The notes under the pieces are model-generated. The model was not told the DNA's origin. It ran no database searches and saw only the letters and a list, made by a program, of their open reading frames with translations. From contig NC_052397.1 of NCBI RefSeq assembly GCF_009389715.1, positions 14,022,129-14,086,128 on the forward strand: a stretch of 64,000 nt of DNA. Reading direction: 5' to 3'. Made by a program: the position numbers and the translations under genes. The DNA comes from Phoenix dactylifera. Taxonomy: Eukaryota; Streptophyta; Magnoliopsida; Arecales; Arecaceae. Positions 11,601-23,700 of this stretch are shown in pieces. The first letter of the stretch is position 1; every line of letters begins with the position of its first letter.

Positions 11601-13930
11601 CATCTTAATTTAGTTTTCTACAAAAATAACCCACATATAGCATATCCAATGAACAAACACCATACCTGGCAATTCAATCTGTTTATATGGTGCCATATAT
11701 AGTGCAGTCAAAACAGAAAGAAGACTGGTCCATTCAGGCCCTGCTGGTTCCCTAATCACTGCAGTTGAAGATATACTTGGCTGGTCTTTTGCTTTTGAAA
11801 TGCAGGTTATTATTAAATCTCTCATGAAATCTGTCACTTCTAAGTCATTCTAGGAATCTTTAGGTGTCCAAATCCAAGTGATTCTAGATTGACCGAAATG
11901 TAGTCCCCAAAAAACTAAGGAATTTTTTTCTGAAGGAAAATGGTGGGGTATTCATAGATGATGAAATGGTTATCTCAGATCAGAGACCTGAGTACAAAGG
12001 AAGGGCTGAACACAAAACCCTAGAACAATTTGATTTTTTAACCTTCATGGTTTGAAGTGGAGTTGGAGCACCATTGTACCAGCATCATTCAATTATGAAA
12101 TTTATGTCACAAACTATTTAAATTTAGGAGATAACAGTTGGCTTGTCTAAAGACTTATTATTTCCTTAAGGGTCATACTACATGCATAATTGTGGCTGAT
12201 CGAGCCTTTTAAAAGGGTACTAGGTCGGTTGTTTCATGGTGGTGTTCTACAAGGTTCTGATGGACAATAACTCAAGGGCAGCAGGCCACTTTTCCTCCTC
12301 TATATCTGTTCTTCTTTTGTTGTTCCTCTTTTCTATATCTTATTATTCTCTGTAAAAAACCTGCTTTTATTACTCTCCTCTTCAAATTAGAAACTGACAG
12401 GCTCTTACTTAGAGAGGGAGGGGGAGGGATAAAGGAGGAAGGGAGAGACAAAGCTTTGTTTGCAGCAAATAATAGCCCTTGGATATGACTCTTGATAGTT
12501 CTTTTTCCCCAATTCGTAGATTCTGAGTCACATCAATATATGCCCATATGATATCTCAAGAAGTTGATCGATTTTCCATAAAAAGACTAGAGTATATCTT
12601 ATCATACTTGTTTTCCCAGGGGAAAAAAAAACTACTGAATTTGATATGCTAAACCACCATTATTTCTTCTGTTTCTAAGGAAGTGAGGAACTACGACACA
12701 AAAGGAAGGAGGAAAAGCTTCTTGTACATCCTACAGCAGAACCTTTATAAGGCATCACAAATTGATCTTCATGTTCCTACATACCAAGTAAGCAATAAGT
12801 TTATATATACTCAACAAAGAACAGGAGACAATCATCCTTGACGATAGAATATTTTAGGCAAAAAGGAATCAAGTTTCAGCAAATGGCTGCAAAAGTATAT
12901 TGATTTGCCACTTCCTTGTGCTCTAAAATTTCCGGGTTAAAGTCTTCGAAGGAATTGCTGATTTTACGAGCTAGAGTTCTTGCTAATGACAATTAACTCT
13001 AGAAGCCAATAGTTCAAATAGGCATTCTAGAAGGCAAGATATCAAATAACATCATAAAGATGGAGTTTCTTCTTAAACGTACAAAACATGATCCAGTTCA
13101 AGCTTATCATCCAAGTGAGGTAAATGATCTAATAAGGTCAAGATTTTCATATCCCCTATGATTCCAATCCAACTATGAGATTAGATTAGTCAGGTCTTTT
13201 CTGATTCACATTGTAACATCTGAAATGTAAATCATAAGGTCATGACAACCATGCTCCATGGCCTCGCTTTTGCACAATTAGTTAACAAGTATGATCTCCA
13301 TCTTATTTTTAGGCATAAATTTTACCAAAAGAGAGGATGAATTTATAGTTGTAATCAACTTGTGGCAAATGTATGAGACCTACAAAGATTACATATTGGA
13401 ATAAATTTAAACTAGTGAAAATAATAATCAGCATTGCTAAATTTCCTGTGCTAAAATTTAATAGGGTTTGGGATGAAGTTACACTTGGATCACCCCACGA
13501 GTTCAACTTATGCCAATGGCAAGCTGGGCTTAAATTGAGATATGTTGAGGTTCCCATCAGTTTTGCTGTAGAAAAAAAAAAAAAAGAATGTACAAGAAAA
13601 GATACATTACAAGGTATATCTACATAGCAAGAGGCTGCTGATACTGCATCTCTCCAACACTAGCCGTCAAAATTAACAATCAAAACAGACAGACATCGAA
13701 TTCAAAAACCTTCACACAACAAAACCCCGGCTTGCCTCAAAAAGGAGGTACAAAAACTCATGGCCACAGCAAACCCTAGAAAGCTAAAGAAAGTGAAATC
13801 AAAGCAGAAAGCAAGACTAAATGATGGAAATAGTGGCTAAGAGAAGGAAGAGATATTCTTGACCTTTGTCCTGGAGGTAGCGATAGACGAGGATGTCGAG
13901 CTCGACGGGGGTGACCGAGTTCAAGGCCAT
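8645..13930 (-). CDS. LisH gene copy 2: complete short LisH/coiled-coil protein
   Basis: There are two exons: 13930-13864 (ATG at MALNSVTP, ends in phase 1) and 9003-8645 (stop at 8645). Together they give 141 residues. LisH spans about residues 8-29 (VELDILVYRYLQDKG, then YTHAAFAF), split at the same Gly codon as in copies 1 and 3. It is followed by the IPIENDLVLSGSLVALVEKG block shared with HOS15. From about residue 65 the chain departs from HOS15 and forms a likely coiled coil (MWREKMQEIDGYIKLGKRYSELEQRIKDI is the region, residues ~90-120). It ends in a Gly/Pro-rich tail, GGAPPGPPA. There is no WD40 and no Lys/Glu-rich linker, although HOS15-type proteins are several hundred residues long. 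The 4.9-kb intron carries repeats and an exon-like island. As a free LisH dimeriser it could poison or tune the full-length corepressor (inference). Copy 3 starts about 3.8 kb away on the opposite strand. Confidence 0.7.
9830..10060 (-). repeat. Intron-1 repeat shared with LisH copies 1 and 3
   Basis: The text includes GACCTAACTGACTGGAC, CAACCTGACCCAGACAGG and AGGTTTAGATCTGC. It matches the repeat at 3,940-4,200 in content and in its distance from exon 2. Confidence 0.5.
10305..11213. mobile_element. Probable short inverted-repeat element in LisH copy 2 intron
   Basis: The left end reads TTGCCAAAGGCTCAAGGC and the right end GGCATGCCTTTGACAAC, an imperfect inverted repeat around GCCAAAGGC/GCCTTTGAC. 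GCGCAAGGTGC-type words lie near both ends (GAGCAAGGCGCAATGC left, GCACCTTGCGCC right). The middle has a CAG/CAA-rich tract near 10,850-10,880 that creates Gln-rich and Ala/Leu-rich frames on the two strands. I treat those frames as composition, not genes. No target duplication was identified. Confidence 0.4.
11473..11839 (-). pseudogene. Exon-like island of an unidentified gene inside LisH copy 2 intron
   Basis: Two minus-strand segments look like real exons. Segment A (11839-11666) follows an AG and ends in a GT donor; it encodes a helical-looking peptide containing GPEWTSLLSVLTALY and APYKQIELP. Segment B (11563-11473) lies after TTTAAAAG and before GTAACT; in one frame it reads through as SEQDDTISSFGVLPPIP. 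Segment A ends in phase 1, but the open frame of B needs phase 0, and joining them directly gives a stop. Either an exon is missing or the piece is broken. I do not recognise the parent protein. It could be a captured gene fragment carried by a transposon. Confidence 0.35.
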
Positions 13931-14200
13931 GGGATCCCTCGCCACAGCGCGACAGCGCACTTCCGGCGGGCGCTCGTGGTTCCGGGCGTGACCGATAAGC
14001 TCCCGGTCTGGCCGCTGATATAGTGCTCGTCGAGTGCCGACGCCTCGCGACGATTTCAGAGAGAATTTTTGACGGGGCACCGAGTCGCGCGGGACCGGTG
14101 ACTCGGGGTTGGGGGCGAGCTGGGTGAGACCTGGCTCGGCTTCTGTTATGAAGCTCAACTCGCCAGTCTCGTTGATAAATTAGAGCTCTCACCAAGCTTG

Positions 14201-14646
14201 CAAAATATAAATAGAAACTTTGATGAGTCTGTCCCAGTAGCGAAGCTGCGAATGGCATGAAAGGGCCTCGTTCAGGCTAGAGTGCACCTGAGTGCTCGGC
14301 GAGTCCTACTAGAGGGAGACTCGACTATAGTGGTCGACTGGATTCGGAGCGGCGTATCAGGCCAGACCTGCACCCTCTTGTTTATGATATCTGCCATCTT
14401 GTGGGGGAGCTGGACTTATTTCGAGTTGCGCATGTCTTTCGGGAGGCAAACAGTGCGGCGAACTAGATTGCCTCTTTTGCAGCACACCACTCTGGGGTAT
14501 CCTCTGAGGAAAATTGGAGCACATGCTGGTGGCACTAGAATGTATTTTATACTGTGACCACTTTGAGCGTACTCACGACTGATGTAGTAAGTCGCCGGTA
14601 TGCCAAAAATAATAATAATAATAATAATAAATAAATAAATAAATAG
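14201..14646 (+). mobile_element. 5'-truncated LINE tail with RNase H-like (RVT_3) fragment
   Basis: The plus strand encodes LLEGDSTIVVDWIRSG near 14,310-14,355. A shifted frame then reads like the rest of the RVT_3/RNase H-like domain found at the 3' end of plant LINE ORF2 (pieces such as LDLFRVAHVFREANSAAD are recoverable across frames). The insert ends in an AAT/AAAT microsatellite tail (about 14,607-14,645). AAGCTTG occurs at 14194-14200 and again at 14647-14653, directly after the tail, and may be the target-site duplication. It lies upstream of both LisH copies 2 and 3. Confidence 0.55.
14607..14645. repeat. (AAT)n/(AAAT)n microsatellite, LINE tail
   Basis: Nearly pure AAT repeats grade into AAAT repeats and end the RNase H-like LINE fragment. 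Simple A-rich tails of this kind mark non-LTR retrotransposon 3' ends. Confidence 0.75.
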
Positions 14647-14649
14647 AAG

Positions 14650-16670
14650 CTTGATGCGGCTCAATAGCAGCTAAGAATCTTATTCAAACTTGGCTTAACT
14701 CACAGTCGACCCGCATTTAAACACATATCATTTATCAAGCTTGTCTCGAGTTCAAGTATCCTCTCTTGGCTCATTTAGCGATAACTATATCTGCACTGCA
14801 ATGAAGAAAATAAGTTGATGACTCTATACGTCAACATTTTTTTTTCAAACATCATGAATAACTTTTTAAAACATACTGCATGTTCGAGACAAAAATTTGC
14901 AAGCTGTTTGCATTTTTGTTGTCTAGTACATCTAGAAAGCTCCAAGCAAGGTCTACCATCTAGGTCAAGATGAAGTGTAGCAGTCGATAAAAGATTAAAA
15001 GCTCTAGTTTTAAAATAAAACTAGCATATATTTCATGATGCACAAGATGCCATTTTATTTTCTTCTTTTCTGATTGCTCTTGAAATGCAACATAGCAATG
15101 TAACACGTTATAATAAGGACAAATCTTTGATAATATTAAGCAATAATTTTTAATGATAGCTGAGATGAAACTCTCGTCGATAATTATACAACATGGTAAG
15201 CGAAGAATTCTACATAAGTTGAGCCTCTGCGGAAAAATTCTTGTCATTGTTATTAGCATTATAAATATGGATCCTGTGTATGCAATTTTTTCTTTTTTTT
15301 ACTATTCTTAAAATATAATATAATAATATAATAAATTATAATAAAATAGAAAATTTTAATAGCTAAATTTTTATTACACATTAAATAATGAACTTTAATG
15401 ATGGTCGAGCAGAAACTCCTATAATTAATACTAGTCTTCATGTGATATAGAACTTTACATGAGAGTGTCTATGCAGAAACTCACGCCATTAATAGCACCA
15501 ACCGTGCATGAAAATATATTTTTTTTCTTTTTAACTACTTAGATGAACCCCTTGAGTGAAACGAAAGCTAGAAAAGGAAAATATGATATAATAGCTTAAC
15601 AAATTATAATACATAAAAGGATTCAATAACCAAATTTCTATTACACTTTAAGTAACGAGCTTTAAGGATGGCAACATATTAATACCATGTCATTAATATT
15701 TGTTACATATTAAGTAATAAATTTTAATGACGACCAAATATATTAATATTGACATCATTCATAATGGTGTCATATAACATCTGGAGAGCTCCACACAACG
15801 GAGCCTCCATTTTAAATATATATAATGTATTTGAGTATAGTATTTAACAAGGTAATGCTAGTTACTTATATATAATTTCAATGTTTGAGTTGTAACCACA
15901 AGGAAAATAAAAAAGAAAAAAAAAAGAACCACAATTGAGAGTTAATCCCACTTATCAATCAAGTTTTTCTACTAATATTACTGTTGATTTTTCAAGCAAG
16001 TTTTATCTAAATAACTTGCTCGTGCACAAGTTAGAAAAATATTCCCAAGAATACCTTTCACCTATTCAATTTTTCTACAAATTAGTTGCAACAATGGTGG
16101 GATAAGGGAGAAGCACATAATGGATCACTCTGTTTGTTACTCCAAGTGCTATTTGTTTGTAAAATAGCATTACCATATATATAACATTTGATAAGAAATA
16201 TTCAAGTAGTGGACAAAACTAATGGCATGTTTGTAAAGCCAAGGTTTGACTCGTACAATTTTATTCTCGTTCTAGCCTTAGTTTTGTTGCTCTAGTTCAA
16301 CCTCGTGCATGCAATGGAAACCTTTTCAAAAGAAAAGTTTTGTAAAATAATTGAACTTTAAAACATTATTTTATTAAATGAATAGCCAAGTGACAAATAA
16401 TAGTTGTTATTGTATTAATGGACCATTATAACACTAATAATGGCAATTATCTTTTTTCCATCATGAAGTAATACAATGAAAGGGGGATTGGAATTGTTGT
16501 AATGGCTGCTGTGACCATGTAACCACAATAATAATTATTATTAGGAGAATTTTCTGGGATGCCTGTGGTGTGCACGGGAAAAGAGTTATAAGAGCCCACA
16601 ATATTTATTAGTCATTAACTAAACTACAATTAAAACTTGATGAACTTTTTGGGTGCACCCAACTGGCTCC
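14650..16670. other. AT-rich spacer between divergent LisH copies 2 and 3
   Basis: No coding potential is visible. Around 15,120-15,790 a degenerate unit recurs several times, recognisable by TTACACATTAAATAATGA and ACTTTAATGATGG-like words followed by AGCAGAAACTC. The rest is AT-rich with no structure I can name. Confidence 0.4.
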
Positions 16671-16673
16671 AAT

Positions 16674-17271
16674 TGCTATTTTCAAGTCTGAGGACCGGAC
16701 CAGTGTACAGTGAGATCCTATGTGCAGCTATGTCACTTTCTACATAATAGCTTCTACAAGCATATTTATAGAGCGGCTAATGGTCACAGTCCTAATATGT
16801 TTATAGAGAGGCTAATGGAGCCGTAAATTGGATGGCCTTATATATGGCCGATCACTTGATGGGCTCGAATTAAAAAGAAGAAGTTGCCTAGAGTATTTAG
16901 AGATATTATTTTTTGATTTTTTAAAATATATTTAGACTAAAAATGTCTGAGTCATCGGTCATAGTTAAAAAAAAAAATCACAGGGGCAATCTTGTGGGCC
17001 ATGGCCATGGTCCCACGCACAGGTCTCGCTCACACTGTGCATGTGGGATGCAACTCAGATTGCTGGCCCCCACCGCGTGTCAGCGTAGTTCGTTGCCACG
17101 CGAGACTCGCTTTTAGGGAGGCGTTACAAGTTCTAACTCTCAACCTCACTTTCGCCCTGACATCCAGATGACGAGTGACGACTCTTCTCTGTCTCTTCCG
17201 TAGTCGTTCTTGTCCCAACCCGTCACCATTGATGAGCTCAACTTCCTCGTCTCCTACTGCCTCCAAGAGTC
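16674..17271 (+). pseudogene. Tandem partial duplicate of LisH copy 3 promoter and exon 1
   Basis: This segment repeats the adjoining 17,272-17,819. Both copies start at TTCAAGTCTG, share GAGATCCTATG, CATATTTATAGA, GTGGGCC..TGGCCATGGTC and CCACCGCGTGTCAGCG, and reach the LisH exon. In the upstream copy the ATG at 17168 is followed by an in-frame TAG at 17201-17203. The reading frame after it still spells PVTIDELNFLVSYCLQES. The duplication junction cuts the exon just after CAAGAGTCT, so the splice donor is missing. It cannot encode a LisH protein on its own but may still supply an alternative promoter. Confidence 0.7.
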
Positions 17272-17713
17272 TTTCAAGTCTGGGGACCCAAACAGCGTGC
17301 AATATTGAGATCCTATGCACAGCCATGTCGCTTCCCAAGAGCTTCTGCGGGCATATTTATAGATAGATTAAAGGTCACAAACTGAACGAGAGGCTAATGG
17401 AGCTCTGAATTGGAACGCCAGGGGAGCCGAATTAAAAAAAAAAAAAAAATTGTTTAGAGCATTCAAGACTTGCTATTTTTTATTTTTTTTATTGTATTCG
17501 TATTAAAAAAATCAGCGTACTGGGGCTATCCTGTGGGCCGTGGCCATGGTCCCACCCACATGTCTCGCTCACGCCGTGCATGCGGGATGAGATTGCTGGC
17601 CCCCACCGCGTGTCAGCGCTGTCCGTTGCCACGCGAGACTCGCTTTCAGGGAGGCGTTACAAGTTCCAACCCTCAACCTCCCTCCGCTCGCTCTCTCTCT
17701 CCTTGGCCTCGGG

Positions 17714-20700
17714 ATGGCGAGCGACGACTCTCCCCCGTCACCCCCGCTGTCGTTCCTGTCCCGACCCGTCACCACCGACGAGCTCAACTTCCTCGTCTCC
17801 CGCTACCTCCAAGAGTCTGGTCCGTCTTTCACCACTATTTCCCATCGAAAATTCTCTCTCTCTCCTTCTCTCTCCTTTTATCTTCATCATCTCGTATTCC
17901 TTTATGTTTTCCGTTCACTTTCTAATCTTTTTAGGGTTTATTGTCGCTAAAGAACCTTTTTGAGGTCTTTATACGCTTCTGTTTTTGTTTTTTGATGTAC
18001 GAGAGTTTTTGTTTCAAGGGTTCTAGAATCCGATCTCTCGCTTTTTGCCGTTTTGCCGTTTTGCCAGTTTTAGTGGTGAATTTTAGATATGATAGTCGCA
18101 GGTTTTTGGTTTTCCGAACTCTGAACGAAGAACATATGGAAAAAGTAGTTTAAAGAACTTTCGTAGGGTCTTTGTACACTTCAGCTTTTGTTTCAAAGGT
18201 TTTGGAATCCGGTTTCTCCCGTTTTCTATCTTTTGAGGGGTGCATGTTAGATTGAGATAGGTAGTGTTGTATTTTGAAGAGAAAGAAATTAGATGGTACA
18301 TTGGAAAAAAGAACGACTGGAAGAAGTAGATTAAATAAAATGGCTGAACACCTCGTAGAATCTGATTTGGCCACATTGACTAGATCTAGACCAGATGAGA
18401 ATGTTCGCAGGAAAAATAGGAATGAAAAGCTTGGGGCCTGCTTGATATTGTTGCTGCTTTTGTACTTTTTGCTTCTTGAAAAATTAGTGAAATACCGCAT
18501 GGAGATTGATGCTGAAGACAGTATTTTGCACAAATCTTTTGCTATTTCATGCTTTATTTTCAACTTTCTTTTGAAGCAATCAAAAAAAAAAAAAAATCAT
18601 TGCTGCAAAAAGTCGGCGTTTGATTCAGCCATAAAGTCTTATGCCTGCCAAATAGCATTTGGAAGAAGGCATAACTGAGGAATAGTTTTGCCGATCAAAC
18701 TTGCTTATGACAGTCATAACTATTCTAGGGAGAGCTGTCATAATTTATTCCTTGGCGTAAAGGAACCTTTTATGCCTTTTTTTTTACTATTTTATGGACA
18801 AAAAGGTCATCATCCAAAATTTCAATATTCAAAAAGGTGCCTTTTTCTATCGAAAGTGAAGCCAGATACAATTGGCATAGCTTATGACATAACTATTCCC
18901 ATAGGCATACCTTTCACTATTCCCATTTTTCTTATTTCTAAACCAAATGCAGTTTTTGATTTTTCAAACGATTTCAGAAAAAATGGAAGGGTCTCATTAT
19001 ACGTGTTGTTCAGTCTAGTTTAGTTTTCTTCTTGGGGTTTTGAAACAAAAACAGAGAATAAAAGCAGTACCAAACAGGCAGCAAATCCTTTTATTGTCTT
19101 GCCCAACAGCTACTTGAAATTCACTTTCCCTTGAAGCCGAAAACTTGGGTTGAAGGGCTTGAAGGATTGGCTGTCAGAGGAATTTATCTTAAGCAGTACG
19201 CGGAGTATAATTGCAATTACATATTATTCCTTGCTCTGTAGGACTTTAGCATATGCTGCACTTTTAATGCTGGAAAGAAAATGTCATATGATGGCAATGA
19301 ATTTTGCCAGAATCCTATGTGAAATTGCATGAAAGAAATGGAGGAAGGCAGGGGACTGGCTCTTTTAGTTTTGTTCTGTGTTTTTCTATTTTTGCAGGAA
19401 ATGTAAGACTTCATGGAAGTATGGTTTGCGGTGCTGCAGTTCAATGAACTACAGCTCCAGAAAGCAGTGTCTTAGTTGTTGGAACTGAACCATCATTTGG
19501 ATGTTTGTTTCATAGTAAGATAGACATGGAAGTCATGGTAGATTGGCTTAAGCCAGGTCTAACTGAACTAAGCTGGGTTAGCTTGATTCTGGTCAAAATT
19601 GATTTAGTTGGATCAGGTTAAAGGTGATTCAGTTGCGTTGGGCAGGAACAGGTCGTCTAGTTAAGTTTGATTGGCTCTGGTCTTAGTAAAACAGGTTCAA
19701 ATACGTATGACATGCCTAATTTATGATTAATAGCTGACTTGCTTCCTCTGAATTTGACTTTGCCTTGGCTGAGGTCAGGTTTAGTATTTTGGGGCTGCCA
19801 AAAAACCACACTCTCCCAGTCCACGCTCACTTAACATAAACAAACACTTAAAACTGCACATATTTGGGTGATGTTTTTTCAAGGTCCTCACTTACCTGAA
19901 ATACACTAAGTGGCCAGATTATTGTTCTATAAAGTAACGGCCGAATTCTAGTTCATAAAAGAAATTATTTAGTCTATCTAGTTAGAAGCATAGGAAAAGG
20001 ATAGAACATATTGGAGAGGATTCATGGTGTGTTTTTTAGAACATCATGCAGAACTGGCTGAAGGGTTGAGACTTAGGTGCAGGCAGTTTTAATCTATTTT
20101 CTATAGTCTTATGTTTAGCAAGGGTTGCCAGTCAATTTTCTTTTCCTTTATTTTTTCCAACAAAGGGGTTTCTTTTAGTTGGAAGCTTGAGGCTTAAAAT
20201 TTGTATTGATCTTAATTCTAGATTTTTTGTAACTCTTTTTTGGTTTGGAAGTCACTCGTTCGGAGAGGGGGCTTATAGTTTTGGCTGACGAGGGGGAGAG
20301 AGAACATTAGGGGGGGGGTTAAGAATGGAGGAACATTGAACATTAGGGGGTCTTGGCTAGGATTGCAAACAAACCGAGCAGTGGATAATTACTCATTTGA
20401 GCTCGGCTGGGATAAAAAATGTGCCAAGCTCAAACATCTTTTTAGAGACGAGCTAAGCAACAACCAATGGGAAAGCTCGGCTTAGCTCGACTAAATCTTG
20501 TCTCAAAGCTTAGTCAAGTCGAGCTTGAACACTCCATATAAAGCTTGGCTTGAGCTCAAGCCAAGCTTGAGAAGCTCCTTTGATGTACCAAGCTGAGCCG
20601 AGCAACCTGATACTCGGCTGGCATGGCTAATTTGCACCCCTAGACTCTCTTGGCCATATGGGGATGACAGCTTGTGGCAGAGCTCTATGTTAGATCTTTC

Positions 20701-23700
20701 CTCTCTGTTCTTTGTCCACCATGAGTTAAATATAATGCTTGTTTCCTTCTTGAGTGTGAATTTGGGGAAGTTTTCTAATTAAACATTATAGAACATGAGT
20801 CGAACATGTGACCAACTATCCAAGGTGCATGTTGGGTAGATTGGGCTAGGCTAGAGAGTCTTGAATTTAGGCCACATTATAAAGCTTTCTTCCAAGCTTT
20901 TGCTGCAATTAGCCTCAATATGTCTTAGCCCAAACCCACATCCCCATGCCATAAGCTGAATCTTTTTAAGCTATACTTCAGCTAGCATTCTGCCTTGCAT
21001 GCTCCAGGTGCGATTCATTCCAAACTCTGTCCAAACTCAATTGTTATAGCATGGACAATTGAAGCTTGTCAATTTATTTTTTCCTTGTAATAGTAATTTA
21101 AAATTATGCTATTAGGAAATTGCCTGTGGTTTTCTTATGTCTGTGATCTAGAAGTCAATTATAGCTAACAGGTTATCTTTAGTTTTTGTCATGATGATGC
21201 CTAAGCAGGATGGAGAGCATACTTGGGCCCCCCTGATTGCATCAAAGTACAGTTGCATATGAGCTAGGTTGGGTTAGATCCAGATTGAGCTTAGACTTAA
21301 CATGCTTTGGACCTTAGATTTAGATCTAGATTTGATCCATTCAGGTCAGGTTTGGCCGGTTCCCTTTTTCAGGTTGATCTTAGATTAGGTCTAACATCAA
21401 AAGCTTAGACCCAGACAGTTGATCTTATTTTTGTCATTTTGGTTAGATATAGTTTTGCAAGATTCATACTGACCCGGATATAAGTTAGTTCTCAGTTTGG
21501 GATTATACCAGAGCCATATGTTTGAACTTGAGGTGTGAGTTTGGTCCAAATTGGGCAAGTACTGGTTGGATCCAGATCTGCTTACACACCTGCACGACTA
21601 TTGAAAAAAAGGGAGGTGTGGAAGGTTTCACATGTTTTCTCTTTCTAGAGTATCAGAGGCCTGGTGTCTCATATAGCTAACAACTTTATATATTTCTATT
21701 TTTATCATTATTTCTTTCTTCTGAGGTTGGTCTTCGAGACTTGTAAGAGATGCAAATAGGCTGGGCCAGGGTTGGGTATAGCTGATTATATAAATTTTTG
21801 ATATGGTCAGCCAGAGGAGTTGGCTTGGAAGAATATAAATCAGGCCTGAATTGTTTTCTGTTTTGGTTGGTTTTGCAACCATACTCTTTAAACATTTTGC
21901 ACTTATGTCTTGAACTTTGTGACCCTTTGGAATATTTGATTTCATGAGTTTCATCACAAATTAATTTGTCTGATAAGCATTTGCAATGCTTTAATTTATT
22001 TGTAAAAGGTGTTATTTGGTAACCTCAATGATGGTTCATTTCTTAAAGGCAGCTTATCATTCCTTTCAAATACTTGATTGTTATTTGTTCTATCGATCCA
22101 AAGTGCTTGTTTGCCTTGCCTCTCCATGTTCTTTATTCATGTCTTTCTTTAGTTCAGTCCTAAGCTTTTTTTCCAATGTATTTTTGAATGTTACATTACA
22201 TCCATCTGACACTAGTTATATGTAGTGTGATATGGAATGCTAACATATATGATGTATCCTGTTTCTGTAAGGCTTCACAAATGCCGCATTTGCTTTCGAA
22301 TATGAGTCTGGGATTAAGAAATTTAATTTTGAGGATAATTTGATTCCACCTGGTGCTCTTTTGACTGCTGTGCGAAATAGCATTCAAAGCATAGAGCCTA
22401 TGATGGAAATCATAGAAGCTAGAAGGACCTGGGAAGAGCAGAAGAATATGTTCATGAACCGGTTAGAGTTCATCGAACAGAAATGCGAGTTACTTCAAGC
22501 TCAAGTTGCTGAGGTCTTGGCAAGGTGTGGTCCAACACAAAAGTCCCCCGAGGGACGCCCATCTGATGATGCAGAGACACAAGAAACCAGACAGGTAATT
22601 TCTGATTGGACTCAAACACAAAATTATGCATCTGAATGTAATACATATTTTCTATTGCTTAATGACAGTGTCCTGGGGCTCCTAATGATCCTGAAGTTTT
22701 ACAACATCAGGTAGTACTGTCATCTTCTGGTCATGCCATTGCACCTGTGCAGGTGACTATTTTTCAGAAGAAACAATTATGTAGGTTTTGAAAAATATAA
22801 CTTTTATTGCTATGGAATTTATTTTTCTTCTGTAACTTGAGTTTGATCACTTATTTTCACATTGGTTACTCTTTTTCTCCTTGATGTTGATCTCTTTAAC
22901 TGCAATTAGAAGGTTTTTCTTTTAATCATGTCCCTTGCAAACTGGGGTTTTGTTTATGTTCAAATTTTCAAAAGACAGTTATGTTCACCTTAGTTCTAAC
23001 ATTAGTACTAGACCTTCAGTGAACTGGTTCCTTTTATATCAAGGTTTATGAAGGCTGATATGTCAGCCATCTCAGCAGGTGATTGATACCTAGGTTAACT
23101 AAGATACCAGTTTCTCTTGGCCAAGATGGAAGGTTGGAGAATTTCAGAAAGACCAATATATTCTGAGATCTCAGCTATTATTTAATGACCATGATATCAA
23201 ATTATCAGTTAATAGTTAAGAAATATTAACCACAGTTTTGGGCCTGAACTTTCACATGTAGTAACTAAAAAACCCATTTAATATATATAAAGAAAAACTA
23301 TAGAGTGATACCATAACAGCTGATATCTCAGGATATATCAGTTTGTGTTGTCCAATACAATAAGCTCCAATGCGAAAGCCTTTAGATCTTTGTTTCACCA
23401 TGTCAAATTAATTTCTTTTCTATAGCAATAGTTGTAAAATTGAAGTACCATACTTGGCCTACGAGAGATACTTCTACTGAGACAAATTTCCTAACTTGGC
23501 TCTATTTTAAGTTTTGGTTAGCTTCCATTTCTATGCCAAGTGATGGTTGTTTCTTATGTCCATCAAGGTTGCTGTCTTGCAACTAATAAGATTTTTTTTA
23601 AGAATTCTCATAGAAATCTTATCAAATGTGAACAGTAAGATTTGCTGTACTAGTTGGTATCGGTGTGTACCGACCGTACTGTACCCGTATCAAACCGGTA

